From Symsagittifera roscoffensis (Eukaryota; Xenacoelomorpha; Acoela; Convolutidae): a stretch of DNA of 64,000 bases. Of the stretch, positions 46,156 through 57,288 are shown piece by piece. The stretch is from NCBI RefSeq assembly GCF_963678635.1, contig NC_087062.1, positions 100,983,209 to 101,047,208 on the forward strand, given 5' to 3'. Below the pieces are notes generated by a model. It saw only the letters and a list, made by a program, of their open reading frames with translations, was not told where the DNA came from and did no database searches. A program made the position numbers and the translations under genes. Within the stretch, counting starts at the first letter, position 1. Each line of letters opens with the position of its first letter.

Positions 46156-47732
46156 TTTTACAGAGTTTTTTAGAATAGTCTTTCTGCAATTCAAAGGATG
46201 GATGATGGACGTTGGTATTTGGCGAACATCATAATTCTTCTGGGTTCTCTTGTTAGAGAAGTTCCAGGTTCAATCGCTGTGTCTTCTCATGACAACGACT
46301 GGATTTTCGCAACAAACTCAAATCTGATTTCAGAATGGTTGGCTATGACAGGTTTTTCTGTTCCATGTAGAGAACTTCTTTTGGGTTGACCTTGTCTGGG
46401 AATGGTGTGGAGATTGTGCGTGGAGGGGATGCCTGGTTACTCGGATCTGTACGTATACTTGAACATCGAGGTGGTCATTGTTCTAGTTCAATGAAGTCCT
46501 TTTCTGCGAAGTCAAGTCGTACTCTAAATCCTTTGAGTTGTGATTGTGGGCGGCATATTGATTGTGGTTGGCCATACTTCTTCGAGTGTAGTGGGGTCAT
46601 TTTGTCTTTGGATGTTCGTCTTTGGTGTTATATGCTGATCTATATACTGCAAGGTATAATTTACATTTTATAAAATTTTTATTAGTTTGGTGTTTTAATT
46701 ATGATTTTGGTTAGGTGTTTTCACAAAAGCTTTTTGTTTTAGTTCGGTTATTTTGAAGAGTTACTCACCCTTGAATACCTCTTATTAAAAATAGAAGTGT
46801 GGTCACAAAGCGTGGATGTAGCGCGGTGGGTTAGGCCGGCTATAGAGCATGCTCAGGACGTCCTCTCTGGTGGGTTAGGCCAGGAGTGGGAGTATGATTT
46901 CGTGCGGTTTCTGTGAGAGGTCCTGTTACGTGATAACTTTTTATGTTGGGTTTATAGTGGTTTTTCTTATGTTTCGTTGGTTGTGTGCTTTTTTCAAAAA
47001 TCAAATTGTTTTTGGTATGGGTTTGTCTTTCGACTTTTTTGTGTTTTATTATTTCTTTCTTAGAATTTATAATAGTCTTCAAAAGAATAAATTATCCAGT
47101 TTTAAACTGGGTTAATCCGGTTTGGGTACCGTTGGTTTCCTTTTCTTAGTCATGCTGTTATTCTATGTGTTGTGGTGTTTAGTAAGCTGCGTTGGTTAGT
47201 TTTGTTTAGTATATAATTCCTTTCCAACCGGGTTAAAGGAAAGTTTGAAACTTGTTTTCGTGTGTTAGAGTTGTTGAGTGTGAAAGCTTGAAACTGAAAT
47301 TCATTATTTAAACAATTCTTCGTGGGCGAGCTGTGCGAGTATGGATAGAATTCTTGTGCGAGTGAATGGAAATATCAAAAGGTTAGTACTGCATTTTCGT
47401 CTTATCAATTTATAGAATTTCAATTTTACTGCTAGTTTTGGGGAAAAATTAAGTTACAAATTTTCATCATTATTAGAATTACTGCTTTTAGGGAAATAAT
47501 TTATAAATTAATTTACTACATTTGTATGAACTCTATTTAATTTAGCTGGTGCAAAAGATTATTAGAGTTTTGAACAATTTGAAGAAGTTTTCTATTTTTT
47601 ATTTTTCTTTTGTGTATTTTGCAGATGATCGTGAGATGAAGACTAAAAATCAAAATGAGACATGGATAAAGAATGGTTAGTTTTTTAATTTGAATTTATT
47701 AGTTAAGAATATGCATAAAATATACTTACCTG
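46156..47732 (-). other. 3' untranslated region of the giant element, 1.6 kb
   Basis: No long supported gene. At about 46,200-46,600 minus-strand fragments such as KGFRVRLDFAEKDFIELEQ look protein-like but are interrupted, so this may be a dead small gene. At 46,800-46,880 there is a GC-richer duplicated GGTGGGTTAGGCC motif. The region is unusually long for a retrotransposon 3' end. Confidence 0.45.
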
Positions 47733-49540
47733 TTAGTCGTCGGGGAAAAAACCGTGGGGGAAGATGTCGTGTATTATGTCGGAGTTAGTTAGTAGTTTTG
47801 CTAGTATGCGAATGATGTTTTTAGTTTGAAGCAGTGGCCAAAGCAATTGAAGTGCTTTAATGTTTTTTAGTTCTTCAGTGCCAACTGCAAAATCATAAGG
47901 TGTGTTTTGGATGAGATTATATAATTTGTGATTGTATTTAGTGTTGTGGATGAATTCTAATATTGGGATTTCTATAGGTTGAACAAATTCATGTGGGATA
48001 AGGAAGGGTCTGGATTCTTCTGCGTTGAAGGTCTTTGTGATGGGACAAAAAATATACATTTGGGTTATGGGATCATAATTGCGAAGAATATCGTGAAGGT
48101 TAGTATCTTTGACGCAATATGTGAAGTTAAGAAAAAATGGTGAAGTGTATTTAGAGTTAATAAATTGAAAACGGTGGTGTGGTTGTCTTGATGGAGTGTG
48201 TAGATCAAAGTGATTTTGTATGAAGCGATAATATGTATATGTGTGCGTTTGTTTAGTTCGTAACATAATATCGTGTGAGCAGTGCAAATCTCGTTCGTGT
48301 GGTGCAAGGAAATGAAAGGTTAGTGAAAAAAATTGAAATTTTTCTTTAAAAATTTCGTAAGATTGTGTGTCGGTTAGTGCTTCAGAAATGATGTGATCGA
48401 ATTTGCGATCAAATATATTGAGTGTAAATACATATGGTGTTTTGATGAAAAATTTTTCTGTGATTTGTGGTTAGCGAAACGGTCATCATCTAGAAATTGG
48501 TCTTGGTTAGCTCGGATGATGTTGTGATTGTAATATTCTAGCGTGTATTCGTTAGCTCGGGGTGCAGTGTATGTTTTTAGTGACTTTTTATATCCTATAT
48601 AAGTAAATTGTCTATGTGTTAGTGGTGTGGTGAGTCGATATAGCATATCTTTATTTCTTTCTATATCGATGTGAGTATTAGATAAAGGTAGGCAAAGGGG
48701 GTTAGTAAAATGATAATATGATGTCCAATGAAGTGTAGGCATTAAAACTTATTCATCTACAAAATTACGTGTGTCGTTAATGTTGTTAGGAGTGTTCAAA
48801 GTATATTGTGGAAATGAAGGTAGGGTGATTGCTAAAAAATCTTTCGTGTTAGTGTGATTTGGATGATTAATATATTCACGGGCTGTTCCTGGTTTTGTTG
48901 GAAATGGATGGTTCGGGAATTTTCTTTTGAAAGTGCGATAAGCTCTATTAGTGCTATTTGATGATTCGGTGGATGTGGATGATGGTGCTAATGATGCGGT
49001 ATAAGCTGAAGAGGGTGTAGGGGTAGGTGGGTTTGATGATTCTATTGTGGATGAAATCTGATTTATAGTGGGGTTTTCAAGGTGGAAGGGTTGTTGTTGT
49101 AGGGTGATAAAATTATCTAGTTCCTGGGAGATTTGCGGAGTATTTGGAGAATTGGATGATCGGTCTGAATGAAATGAAGAGTAGGTTGGGGTGACTTGTG
49201 AAGCATAAGAGGGTGTAGAAATGGATGGGAGTGGGTTATTTGACGGGATTGGTTGAAAAGGGGGTTTTGAAAAAACTGAGGAGTTGGTTTGAAAATTATT
49301 GGATGGAGATGGTTCAGAGTCTGCAAATTCATCAGGGGTTTCAATATTTGGATTATTGAGTTGTGAAATGGAGTATAAAACTGAGATATGTGAGTTAGTG
49401 TCTGAATTCATGCCTGATGTTACATTATTGGTTGGGAAATCGGGTGGCGGGAAAGCAAAAAGTGGAATTATTGTAATTGGAGTGTTGAGGTTGGTCGGGT
49501 GGGAATTTGAGCGGTGTAGGGATCCAAGTTGTCGGCTCAT
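47733..49540 (-). pseudogene. ORF X: ~600-codon accessory gene after env, unknown function
   Basis: ATG at 49540 overlaps the end of the env frame (49,537) by a few bases. Residues 1-260 are rich in Ser, Pro, Thr and Asn and probably disordered (for example STIESSNPPTPTPSSAYTAS). They are followed by a more ordered, His/Tyr/Phe-rich C-terminal half: TFKRKFPNHPFP, LHWTSYYHFTNP, FLAPHERDLHCSHDIMLR, QMYIFCPITKTFNAEESRPF and a KALQLLWPLLQTKNIIRILA helix ending HGFFPDD. One in-frame TAA (48,751-48,749) and one frameshift near 48,450 interrupt it. I recognise no homologue. A gene in this place is not part of the normal Ty3/gypsy plan. It could encode a virion or assembly protein; that is a guess. 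Confidence 0.65.
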
Positions 49541-51495
49541 CGTGGGCTAAAAAAATTATTATTTTGAGACTGAAAAGCGGTGGTATGGGGTTGTTCTATA
49601 ATTTGTTCATATGTATTTTCATCTAGTGGATGGTGTGTCATTATATGTTGAATGGGACTTTGTGATATGGTTGGTCTAAAATTTGGATTATGTGTTATTG
49701 CTAAATTTCGAAAATTTCGTGGGACTAGTGATAGTGGATGGTTATGTGGTAGGGGTGGTAACTGTGGTGCTGTAGGCGTTATGTCTACATTGTTATGTTC
49801 TTCGTCGTATGTGTTCTGTCTTGTTGCTATTTTTGTGTTGTATTCTTTTATTTGTGCGTCTAAAAGAATTTTGTTTATTGATGATGAAAAAATTCCAAAA
49901 AATCCTGCAAATAGTATGCGTGCTACACTTGCTTGTCTATTTACTTGTGTGTGTATAGCGCATGTATTATAGATTCCTTTTAAAAGCGAAAAAAGAAATC
50001 CTATAAAGTTAAACATTGCGTATAAAATAGTCAATTTTTCTAAGATGTAGTAGGGTCATCCTAGAAAATCGAGAATTTCATTTTTTAGTGTAACAAAGCT
50101 AAAAATATTTATAGGTGAAATATCTTGTGGTCTATATTTTTCACCGTTTAGATATATATAGTCTTTAATGTCTTTAAAATATCCGCTATAATCTTGTGTA
50201 TAAATATCTGCAAATCCTGCGGTTTCGGCAAGTTTGCGTAAGTTTTAGTCAATTGATTGTCTTTGTATATTGTCCATTTGTGTTAATAATTCTTGGAATT
50301 GTTGTGTTCTAATGTGATGTTGTATATCGGATTTTGAGTATATTCCAATTGACTGTAGGTCAATATTTGGGTTTCGAGCAATAGCTCTAATGCTTTCAGG
50401 TGAAAATTTTTTGAGTAATTGCATTAATGTGGGATATGGGGTAAAAAGGTAATATTTATCTTCATCAGGGTTCAGTTGAACTACATTGTGGCTTTTTTCT
50501 GATCCACATGGGACTGCGGTATCCCAAAAATAGGTTCGTCTTGAAAGTGTGTCAACGAAATGTACTTTATTCTTATAAAAGATTGGGATTCTTTTATAGC
50601 ATCGTTTATCTTCAAAAACATATAGTGGTGATAATTTTTTGGTACATGTATAAAACCATAAAATGTTTCCTTCGTAGTCTAAAAATTTGATCTATTTCCT
50701 GATAGTAAATATCCTGCGTAGGGTATTTTTAATACTGCTAGTGCAAGTGATTGTAGGATTTGTGTCCTTTCTAATTCGCATAGTTGGTGAAGTGTCTCTA
50801 ATTCAGAGAGTGACATTTCTTGAAAAATTCGGCTAATTGTGTAGTCTAATTTCATATCTAGGTGAATATCATAGTGGATATTACCGAAATATGTACTATT
50901 CATTAGTGATAGTTCTTGTAAACGTGTGCTTCTAGTGTCATGGGGTTTTAGATGTCCACCAGGTTGATTTTTACTTTTTTGAAAATCAACTGGTATATAT
51001 GATGTTCCTTCGTTTATAGGGTGATAGGGTTCGTTTATAAATTTACTAACTTTCTATCTGTGTTTTTTTTGTGATGTTTAGTCGGAGTAACTCGTTTTTA
51101 CAATCTTCGGGATTGAGATGTAAAAGTCGTTCTATATTACTCTGATAGAATGATTCATGGTCAAATCGGTTTTTATTTTCGTTTGAGACTTGTGAACAAT
51201 GTACTTTCTTTTCAGAAAATGTTGCTGTGAATTTATATCCTATAACTGTAGTTGCTCGGGCTTTTGAATAGAGTGTCGCTATTACATTTGTTGTTTCTAT
51301 GGCTTGGGGTTCTGTTTCGCATTGTGATACTTGATTTATTGCATACTTGTGTAGTGTTTTTTGTTCGTTTTCTTCACAATCGTAATGTGTTACTAATAAA
51401 TCTTGGGGTCCTGTGCGGGGAGAAGGGTTTATGTTTTGATTTGAGATTACTGGAAAAAGGAGATGGAGAAAAATTAATAACTTTAGAATATACAT
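49537..51495 (-). pseudogene. env: Envelope-like glycoprotein gene, disabled
   Basis: ATG 51495 starts a clear signal peptide (MYILKLLIFLHLLFPVIS). The ectodomain has conserved-looking Cys pairs and blocks: HYDCEENEQKTLHKYAINQV (residues 37-56), a later ALAVLKIPYAGYLLSGNRSN block (about 50,690-50,750), and around 50,500-50,600 an RIPIFYKN...VHFVDTLSRRTYFWD region with a PCGSEKSHN Cys segment. Two hydrophobic segments (about 50,030-49,970 and 49,930-49,890) precede a cytoplasmic tail rich in Pro and His. Cys layout and blocks resemble the chuvirus-type (class III-like) glycoproteins captured by other invertebrate LTR elements, rather than baculovirus-F-type errantivirus Env; this is a motif-level judgement. 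Breaks: stop/shift at about 51,046, shift with stop at 50,681-50,679, TAA at 50,247-50,245, TGA at 50,058-50,056. Confidence 0.7.
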
Positions 51496-52656
51496 TTGTA
51501 TGATAATCCTGAGTATGGGTTATAAAATGTGATGTAACCAATTGTCTTTTTGGTATATCTGTCGTATTTATATATTACTTCAGTGGTTATAAACGGTGGT
51601 GGTAGGGATTGAGCTGTTATATTTGGTGGGTTTAATGGATAGGGATGTTGAGTAATCTTGTTTATTTAACCGTGATTTCAAATTTTAATTGTAGACTATT
51701 TTGTTGGAGTATTTGGATGTTATGATCACGAATGTCTTCGTGAATGTCTTACTATGTTGTAGTCTATTTAGTGCCCAGTTGTGGAGTCGGTTACTTTCTG
51801 GGTGTTGTCCAAATAATGGTGGAGGTGCTGTGAATGTATTCCAGTCTAGTCTTAAAGGAATATTTGTTGATGATTGTTCTCGGTATCTAGCGTCGAGGTT
51901 ATTTGGGAAATTGAAGTTAAAAGGCGTTGGTGAAATCTGACTGATTGATGGTGTTCATGGTAGTGATAATGTTTCTGGTAGTGATGAGGATGTTGTTGTA
52001 TCCGTAGAAATATCTATTGGATCATTGATTAAATTTGGTTCACCTTGTGTGAATGAATGTGTTGTCCAATATGGTAGTCGTGATATTTGGTTTGTAGGGT
52101 TAAAGGGATTTTCACGTATTTGTTCAGATGTTGGTGTTGAACCTAAGTAATCTGAGGGTAGGCTTGAGGTGCTACGTTGTGAAAGAAGCGTAGGGGTTTC
52201 TGGTAATATACCGATGGGGTTTTCTGGAGTACTTTGTGATGGGGATTGGGGTATATCAAAAGGAATTCGGGGAGTTTGAAAATTTCTGTTTCGTCGAGGA
52301 TGTATAATTTGTCTATTTATTTCGACTGTATTTTGGTTTTGACTAGGATTTCGTATTCTACTTAATTCTTGTGGTAGTGTTGGGTATAAGTTATATGTTG
52401 GTTCGTTTAGAGGTGCTTGTCGTTGAACTGGTTCTAGTGGTTCAGATAAGCGAGCGTGTCGTTCTTCAAAGGTATATGGGTTATCTTGAAAAGAAATTCG
52501 TGTGGATGTTTGGGGGTTTTGGGTAGTTGAAGATGGTGTTGGGTTATCTTGGGATGATGTCGGTGAAGACTGACTGAGTGATTGTTGGTTAGCAATTTTT
52601 GATGGTTTTTTATTTATTATTTTAGTGGAAAAATTTATTTTTATTATATTATTCTT
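51483..52656 (-). pseudogene. ORF Y: Pro/Ser/Thr-rich gene between pol and env, no ATG
   Basis: An open frame of ~390 codons without a start codon. It begins just after a pyrimidine tract and TAG (CTAATTCTTTTTCTAG, ending at 52,657), a convincing splice acceptor, so the start is probably supplied by a leader exon. It reads SKIANQQSLSQSSPTSSQDN, YTFEERHARLSEPLEPVQRQ, ELSRIRNPSQNQN, LPYWTTHSFTQGEPNLINDP, then LRLDWNTFTAPPPLFGQHPE and a C-terminal KKTIGYITFYNPYSGLSYK. Its stop overlaps the env start by ~13 bases. An in-frame TGA near 51,958 and frameshifts near 51,745 and 51,668 break it. No homologue is recognised. A fragment is kept in the older copy at 535-770. Confidence 0.55.
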
Positions 52657-52810
52657 CTAGAAAAAGAATTAGGAGGATTGTTGCTAGGGCGAATGTGATG
52701 ATTGCTTTCTTTATACATTTGCATATTGTCAAAATGAGGGATGATAGAAATGTTATAAAAATTACAAATAGTAAAAAAATATCTGTCCTACTAAAAATGG
52801 TTCGTATCAT
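52649..52810 (-). CDS. ORF S: small hydrophobic two-helix protein (53 aa)
   Basis: ATG 52810 (MIRTIFSRTDIFLLFVIF), hydrophobic residues 11-29, loop ICKCIKK, second hydrophobic stretch 37-51, end LEE. Three homologues occur in the older copy. The first loop has two Cys and three Lys, so the hairpin would place a positively charged turn on one side of the membrane. It overlaps the start of the ATG-less ORF Y. Size and topology recall viral small membrane proteins, but no family is recognised. Confidence 0.55.
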   Translation of the reverse strand: MIRTIFSRTDIFLLFVIFITFLSSLILTICKCIKKAIITFALATILLILFLEE

Positions 52811-53784
52811 TTAGATAAGTTTTGTGAATCGTACCTGTGGATATAGTCAATAGCTTTCGAAAGCTGGATGTATAGTTCAAATATGGAATAGAAAATTTAA
52901 AAAATATTGCAAAAATTGATTAAGATTATTACAAAAGATTCAAAGGTATCAAAAAGAAATATGATTAAAATCTTAAATATCGTTAAAAAGTGTATGAGAA
53001 TGTTAAGAATTATGTTGACTGGTCGAGAGAAGAGCATTTAAGAAATGGCTTCTCGATCGAATATTTTTTGTTGTTTGAGGCAATTTTCAAGTGTGGTTGA
53101 ATTATTTATTGGTTTTTTGACAAGTGGGTTGAGCTTTGTGAAAAATTGTTGGGGGCAAATTTTATGGTGATCGGGAGGTCTTCTTTGTCTTTATTTTTAT
53201 TTGTCAAATGATCTGGGGTATTTTTGAGATTTTTATACTTTAGGCTAATTAAAATGGTCGTTCTTTTGCTTTAGGCTAATTTAACATATTTGTTTGGGGG
53301 GTATTTGAGATCGGAGTTGGGTAAATATTGTTGATCTTTGGGTTATTAGATAAGGGAGGGTTATGATATTATGGTGATATTTATTTTAGTTGTCAAGTTG
53401 GAGTGGTTTGCTTATTTTTGACCTGGAGGTCGCAAAGTTATAGTTATAGATATGCCTGGAGTTTAATATCGTTCGTCCAGTTGGTTTGTGTTAGAGTTAG
53501 AGAAGGTGACGGATTGGATGAATCCTATTGACTAATTTTGAACTAGAATCGTTGCTTGTTTGTCAGCATGTTATTTTGAAAAATGAAAGTTCAAAATATT
53601 TCAGAGGTGCAAAAATTGTTAAATATAAAAATAAAGCTGTTTTTGAAATTCGACTTTCTTTAATATTTTAGATTGTGGGATGAATGTTTTATAGTTTTTA
53701 CGTGGTTGATTTCTAACTCGTGATGACTCTCTATGTTCTGATTTGTCGATTTGTTCTTGGGGTATTATTTTTTCTGTTAATTTT
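52811..53784 (-). other. Spacer between pol and the 3' genes
   Basis: Almost 1 kb with no open frame of note. Parts of it are among the duplicated blocks of the older copy. It may contain signals for making a subgenomic (spliced) RNA for ORF S, ORF Y and env. Confidence 0.5.
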
Positions 53785-56700
53785 CTATTTTTTCTTTCTT
53801 TTTTGAGGTATATTTTGATCTAGCTTTTTTGTATTGTTTTTTGTTGTGGTTGATTTTTTATTTTGATTTTCGAGATGAATGTCATGTTGTTCCTTTGTTT
53901 TATTCTCCGTATGTGGGTTATTTTGAATAACTTTTAAACCTGTGAAAGAATATAATTGAGTTAGTTCGCGTAGTGCGTATTCTTTTGGGTAATAAGGTAA
54001 TAGGTTGTTTCGGTGTTGAACAATTTCTTTTTTGTCTGAGTCGGTAATTTTATATGTGACATCAGTGGGTTTGGCAATTATTTGGTATGGTCCTTTACGA
54101 AGGGGTTGTAATTTTTTAGAAATTCCTTTGTGAGTGTTAAAATTGGGTATTAAAACAAATGTTCCAATTTTTAAATCGGAGGCTGGTGTAAGGCGTGAAT
54201 TTATTTGTTCATTAATTTTTTGCCTTTGTAACAACTTTTTTGTTACTTTTTGGTAAATTTCATTGTGTTTTTTATCTCTGTTTAAAATCCATTCGGTGTG
54301 TGTACCGGAGGCTAATTTATGAACTTGTGGGTGATGAAAATGATCTTCATCGTGTGTAAGTAAAAGTAAGTTATAACAAATTGAATCTTTATTCGGTTGA
54401 CAATAACTTTGTGCATTTTTATGAGAGTTTGCTGTAAACATAATTGGTTTGCGTGGCTTTTGATTAAAAACCATTTCATATGGTGACATTCCTAGAGTTG
54501 TCGTGATTTGTGAATTATATGCTAAGGGAAATAGTTTTACATCTGCTGACCATTCGGTGTATCTTGTATCATTTCCATTGATGATACATCTAAGATATTC
54601 TTGTAGTGAACGGTTCATACCTTCGACTAAGCCGTTTGTCCAAGGTGCGTGAGATGTACGTGGTTTGTGTTTGATGTTATATAAATGACATAGTGTGATG
54701 ATTTCATTATTTATGAATTCTGTACCGTTGTTTGTAACTAAAATTTCTGGTAGTCCGAATTTGGCTATCCAGTGTTCATAGAGTGTTGTGTAAGCGTAAT
54801 AAGCGTTACAATGTGGTACGGGTTTAAGTGCTACATAATGTGTAAACGCGTCAACAATTACCATAATGTAGGAGTTTCCTTCGGATGAGGGTGAAATTGG
54901 TCCTTTTGTATCAAATGAAATACGGTGGTTAAAGTACAAACTTTGTCCTTTAAAATCTTGTTTTTGTGCTATTTGTTTTTGATTTGGGTAAGGTTTATTT
55001 AGCTGACATACTATACAATCATTGCATAGTACTTTTATCCAAATTGGTGCATTTGGAAAATAAAAGTTTTGTATGAAATTTGAATATGTTTTCTCTGATC
55101 CAGAGTGTCCTTTAATGTTTTGTGTATGTGAGATATTAAAAGCTATAAGAATCATACTAAACGGCAGACAGGGAACTGTAGATTCATTTAATTGGTATTC
55201 TAGAAGGTCTGTGTTTTCGTTAATTGTTGTATTATTGAATTTTCGAAAATATCGGAGGAGTGTTTTATTTCCTAAAATAGTTGTATCTGCCTTGACGGGT
55301 TTAGTTTTATATTTGTGCCATGATTTTAGTTGTCTAATTACTGGGTCAAGATTTTGATATTGTTTCAAAGTATTAATTGTAACTTTATTCGTTGGGGGGA
55401 GAAAAATGTTTTCAATTTCTAATTTAGATAAAGGAATTGTATCAAGTGGGTCATGGAGGTCAAAAACTTGATTTATTGTGTATTTTGAATCGTTTGTTTG
55501 TGGTCCTGATAAATTTATTTTATCAGTTAGATTTTCTTTTTCAATTAATGGAAAAAGGTCTTTTTTATGTGGGTGTTGTTTTACTCTTTTTTGTTGGGTG
55601 TTATTTTTTATCCATTGTGAATATGGAATTGGTTTGAAAGTTGATGTTCCAAGTAGATTAACTTCGTAGTGGTTATTTTGGCAATCTAAATAAAGTGGGA
55701 AGTGTTTTAGATTGTTTATCTTTGATTGTTCAACGTCAGTTTTTTCTGCATATTTGCATTCTAGTCGGGGTGATGTTTCGTTTTCTGCAAGGTAGAATTT
55801 TATATTTTTGGGTATTTCTACTGTAGTTTTACGTGTAAGTAATTCAGGTGGTGTATTTCGACTTAAAGTGTCTGGTAATGCAAGATTCTTTCCTGCTGTC
55901 CAAACTATATGTAAGTTTGGGAATTTCATTAGAATTAGTTGAAATCTATAAACTCGGTGATTTGGATTAGATTTTTGTGTAAAGAGAAAAATGATTGGTT
56001 TGTGATCTGTGAATAGAACTGTTGGATGTTTTGATCCAAGTATCAGGAATTCATATTCTGTAAGTGTATATATTATGGCTGTACATTCTCTCATTAGAGT
56101 TGAGAGTCGTAGCTCTGCTTGAGTGAATCATCGAGAATTTGCTGATATAAGATTCATTTTGTTTGTACCATTGTGTGATTGTAATAATGCTGCGCCGATG
56201 CCAAAATTCGAAGCATCGCACATTGCATAGAATGGTTGATTTGGATCTGGAATTGTATTCGAAATTTGTTCAGTTAAGAGTTTTTTAATTTCTTCAAATC
56301 GTGCTTGATGTTCTGTATTCCATTCCAAATTATTTTGTTGTCTAAGTATATTATAGAATGGTCTTAGGTATAATTGCATTTTATAGACATATTTGCTTAA
56401 AAAATTTAACATTCCAAGGAATTCTTGGATTTTCTTTTTGTTTGTTGGTGGTTGGAGCTTTTGAATAGCATCAATGCGTGATTTTAATGGAGTGATTGTT
56501 TTTCTTTCTATATTGTGTCCTAAGAATTTAACTCGTGTTAAAAAGAAGTGTGATTTATCGGGGGCGGCCTTCAAATTTTTGTTCTGAAGTATTTTGTGAT
56601 AGTGTTCTAAAACTTTGAATATTTCTTCTTTTGTCTGTGATTGCATAAAAACATCGTCTAAATAGGTGATTGCGTTTTTCTTGAGTATTAGTGGTCGAAA

Positions 56701-57288
56701 AATTTTGCTCATAAAAGCTGAAAATGCTGCTGGTCCTATGGATATTCCATAGAATAGGCGGTTGAATTCATATTGCTGATTTCCAATAACAAATTGTGTT
56801 AAGCGTCGCGCTAGTTATATTTGATTATATGCACTATTCATATCTGCGGTTGTAAAGTATTTTCCGTTTATTTTTGTTAAAATAACTTGTATTGGTTCAA
56901 TAGGCCAATTGCATTTTGATTCGTCTATTAGTGAATTAAGATATCTAGCGTCTAGAACTATTTTTAATGATTCTCCTTTTGCTAGGATGATAATAGGGTT
57001 GATAAATGTGTTACCTTTTGGTTGTTCTTCTTTGTTTACCGGTGATATAATTTTGTATTGTTCTAAAATATCGAGTAATCTGTTTACTTTATCATGTAAG
57101 TGAATTGGTACTTTACTTGCTCTTTGTTTTTTGAAAACTGCGTCAGGTTTTAATGGGAGATGTAGTGATGAGCTGATTTTCCCAACATCAAATTTGGATG
57201 TTGCATAGACTGATGAATATTTTATTGGCTGTTTGGCTAATTTATCAAATTCGTCTTGTGTTATTTGTGAATGTTGGAAGTTAAACAT
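53785..57288 (-). pseudogene. pol: Pol: reverse transcriptase, RNase H, integrase
   Basis: One frame of 1,168 codons from MFNFQHSQITQDEF with two in-frame stops (56,817-56,815 and 56,130-56,128). RT: TTADMNSAYNQ (first catalytic Asp, about residue 150) and YLDDVF (residues 209-214). RNase H: CDASNFGIGAALLQ, MRECTAII (399-406), LFTDHKP. Integrase: HHCC finger (H...H...CNDCIVC, about 720-762), core Asp in SFDTKGP (793), then VTNNGTEF (Asn 853 where Asp is catalytic; the older copy has Asp) and Glu 889 in VEGMNRSL, 35 residues later. The first stop lies in a spot where three codons are missing compared with the older copy. Ty3/gypsy-type; catalytically dead as it stands. Confidence 0.9.

Noticed and set aside
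46198-46673. Plus-strand frames at 46.2-46.7 kb as a gene
   Set aside because: Inside the 3' end of a minus-strand element, no recognisable motif, and the opposite strand looks equally protein-like.
57261-57288. Programmed -1 frameshift between protease and RT
   Set aside because: The older copy reads through in one frame at this place apart from a stop, and the complete copy differs by two bases, so a lesion is simpler.
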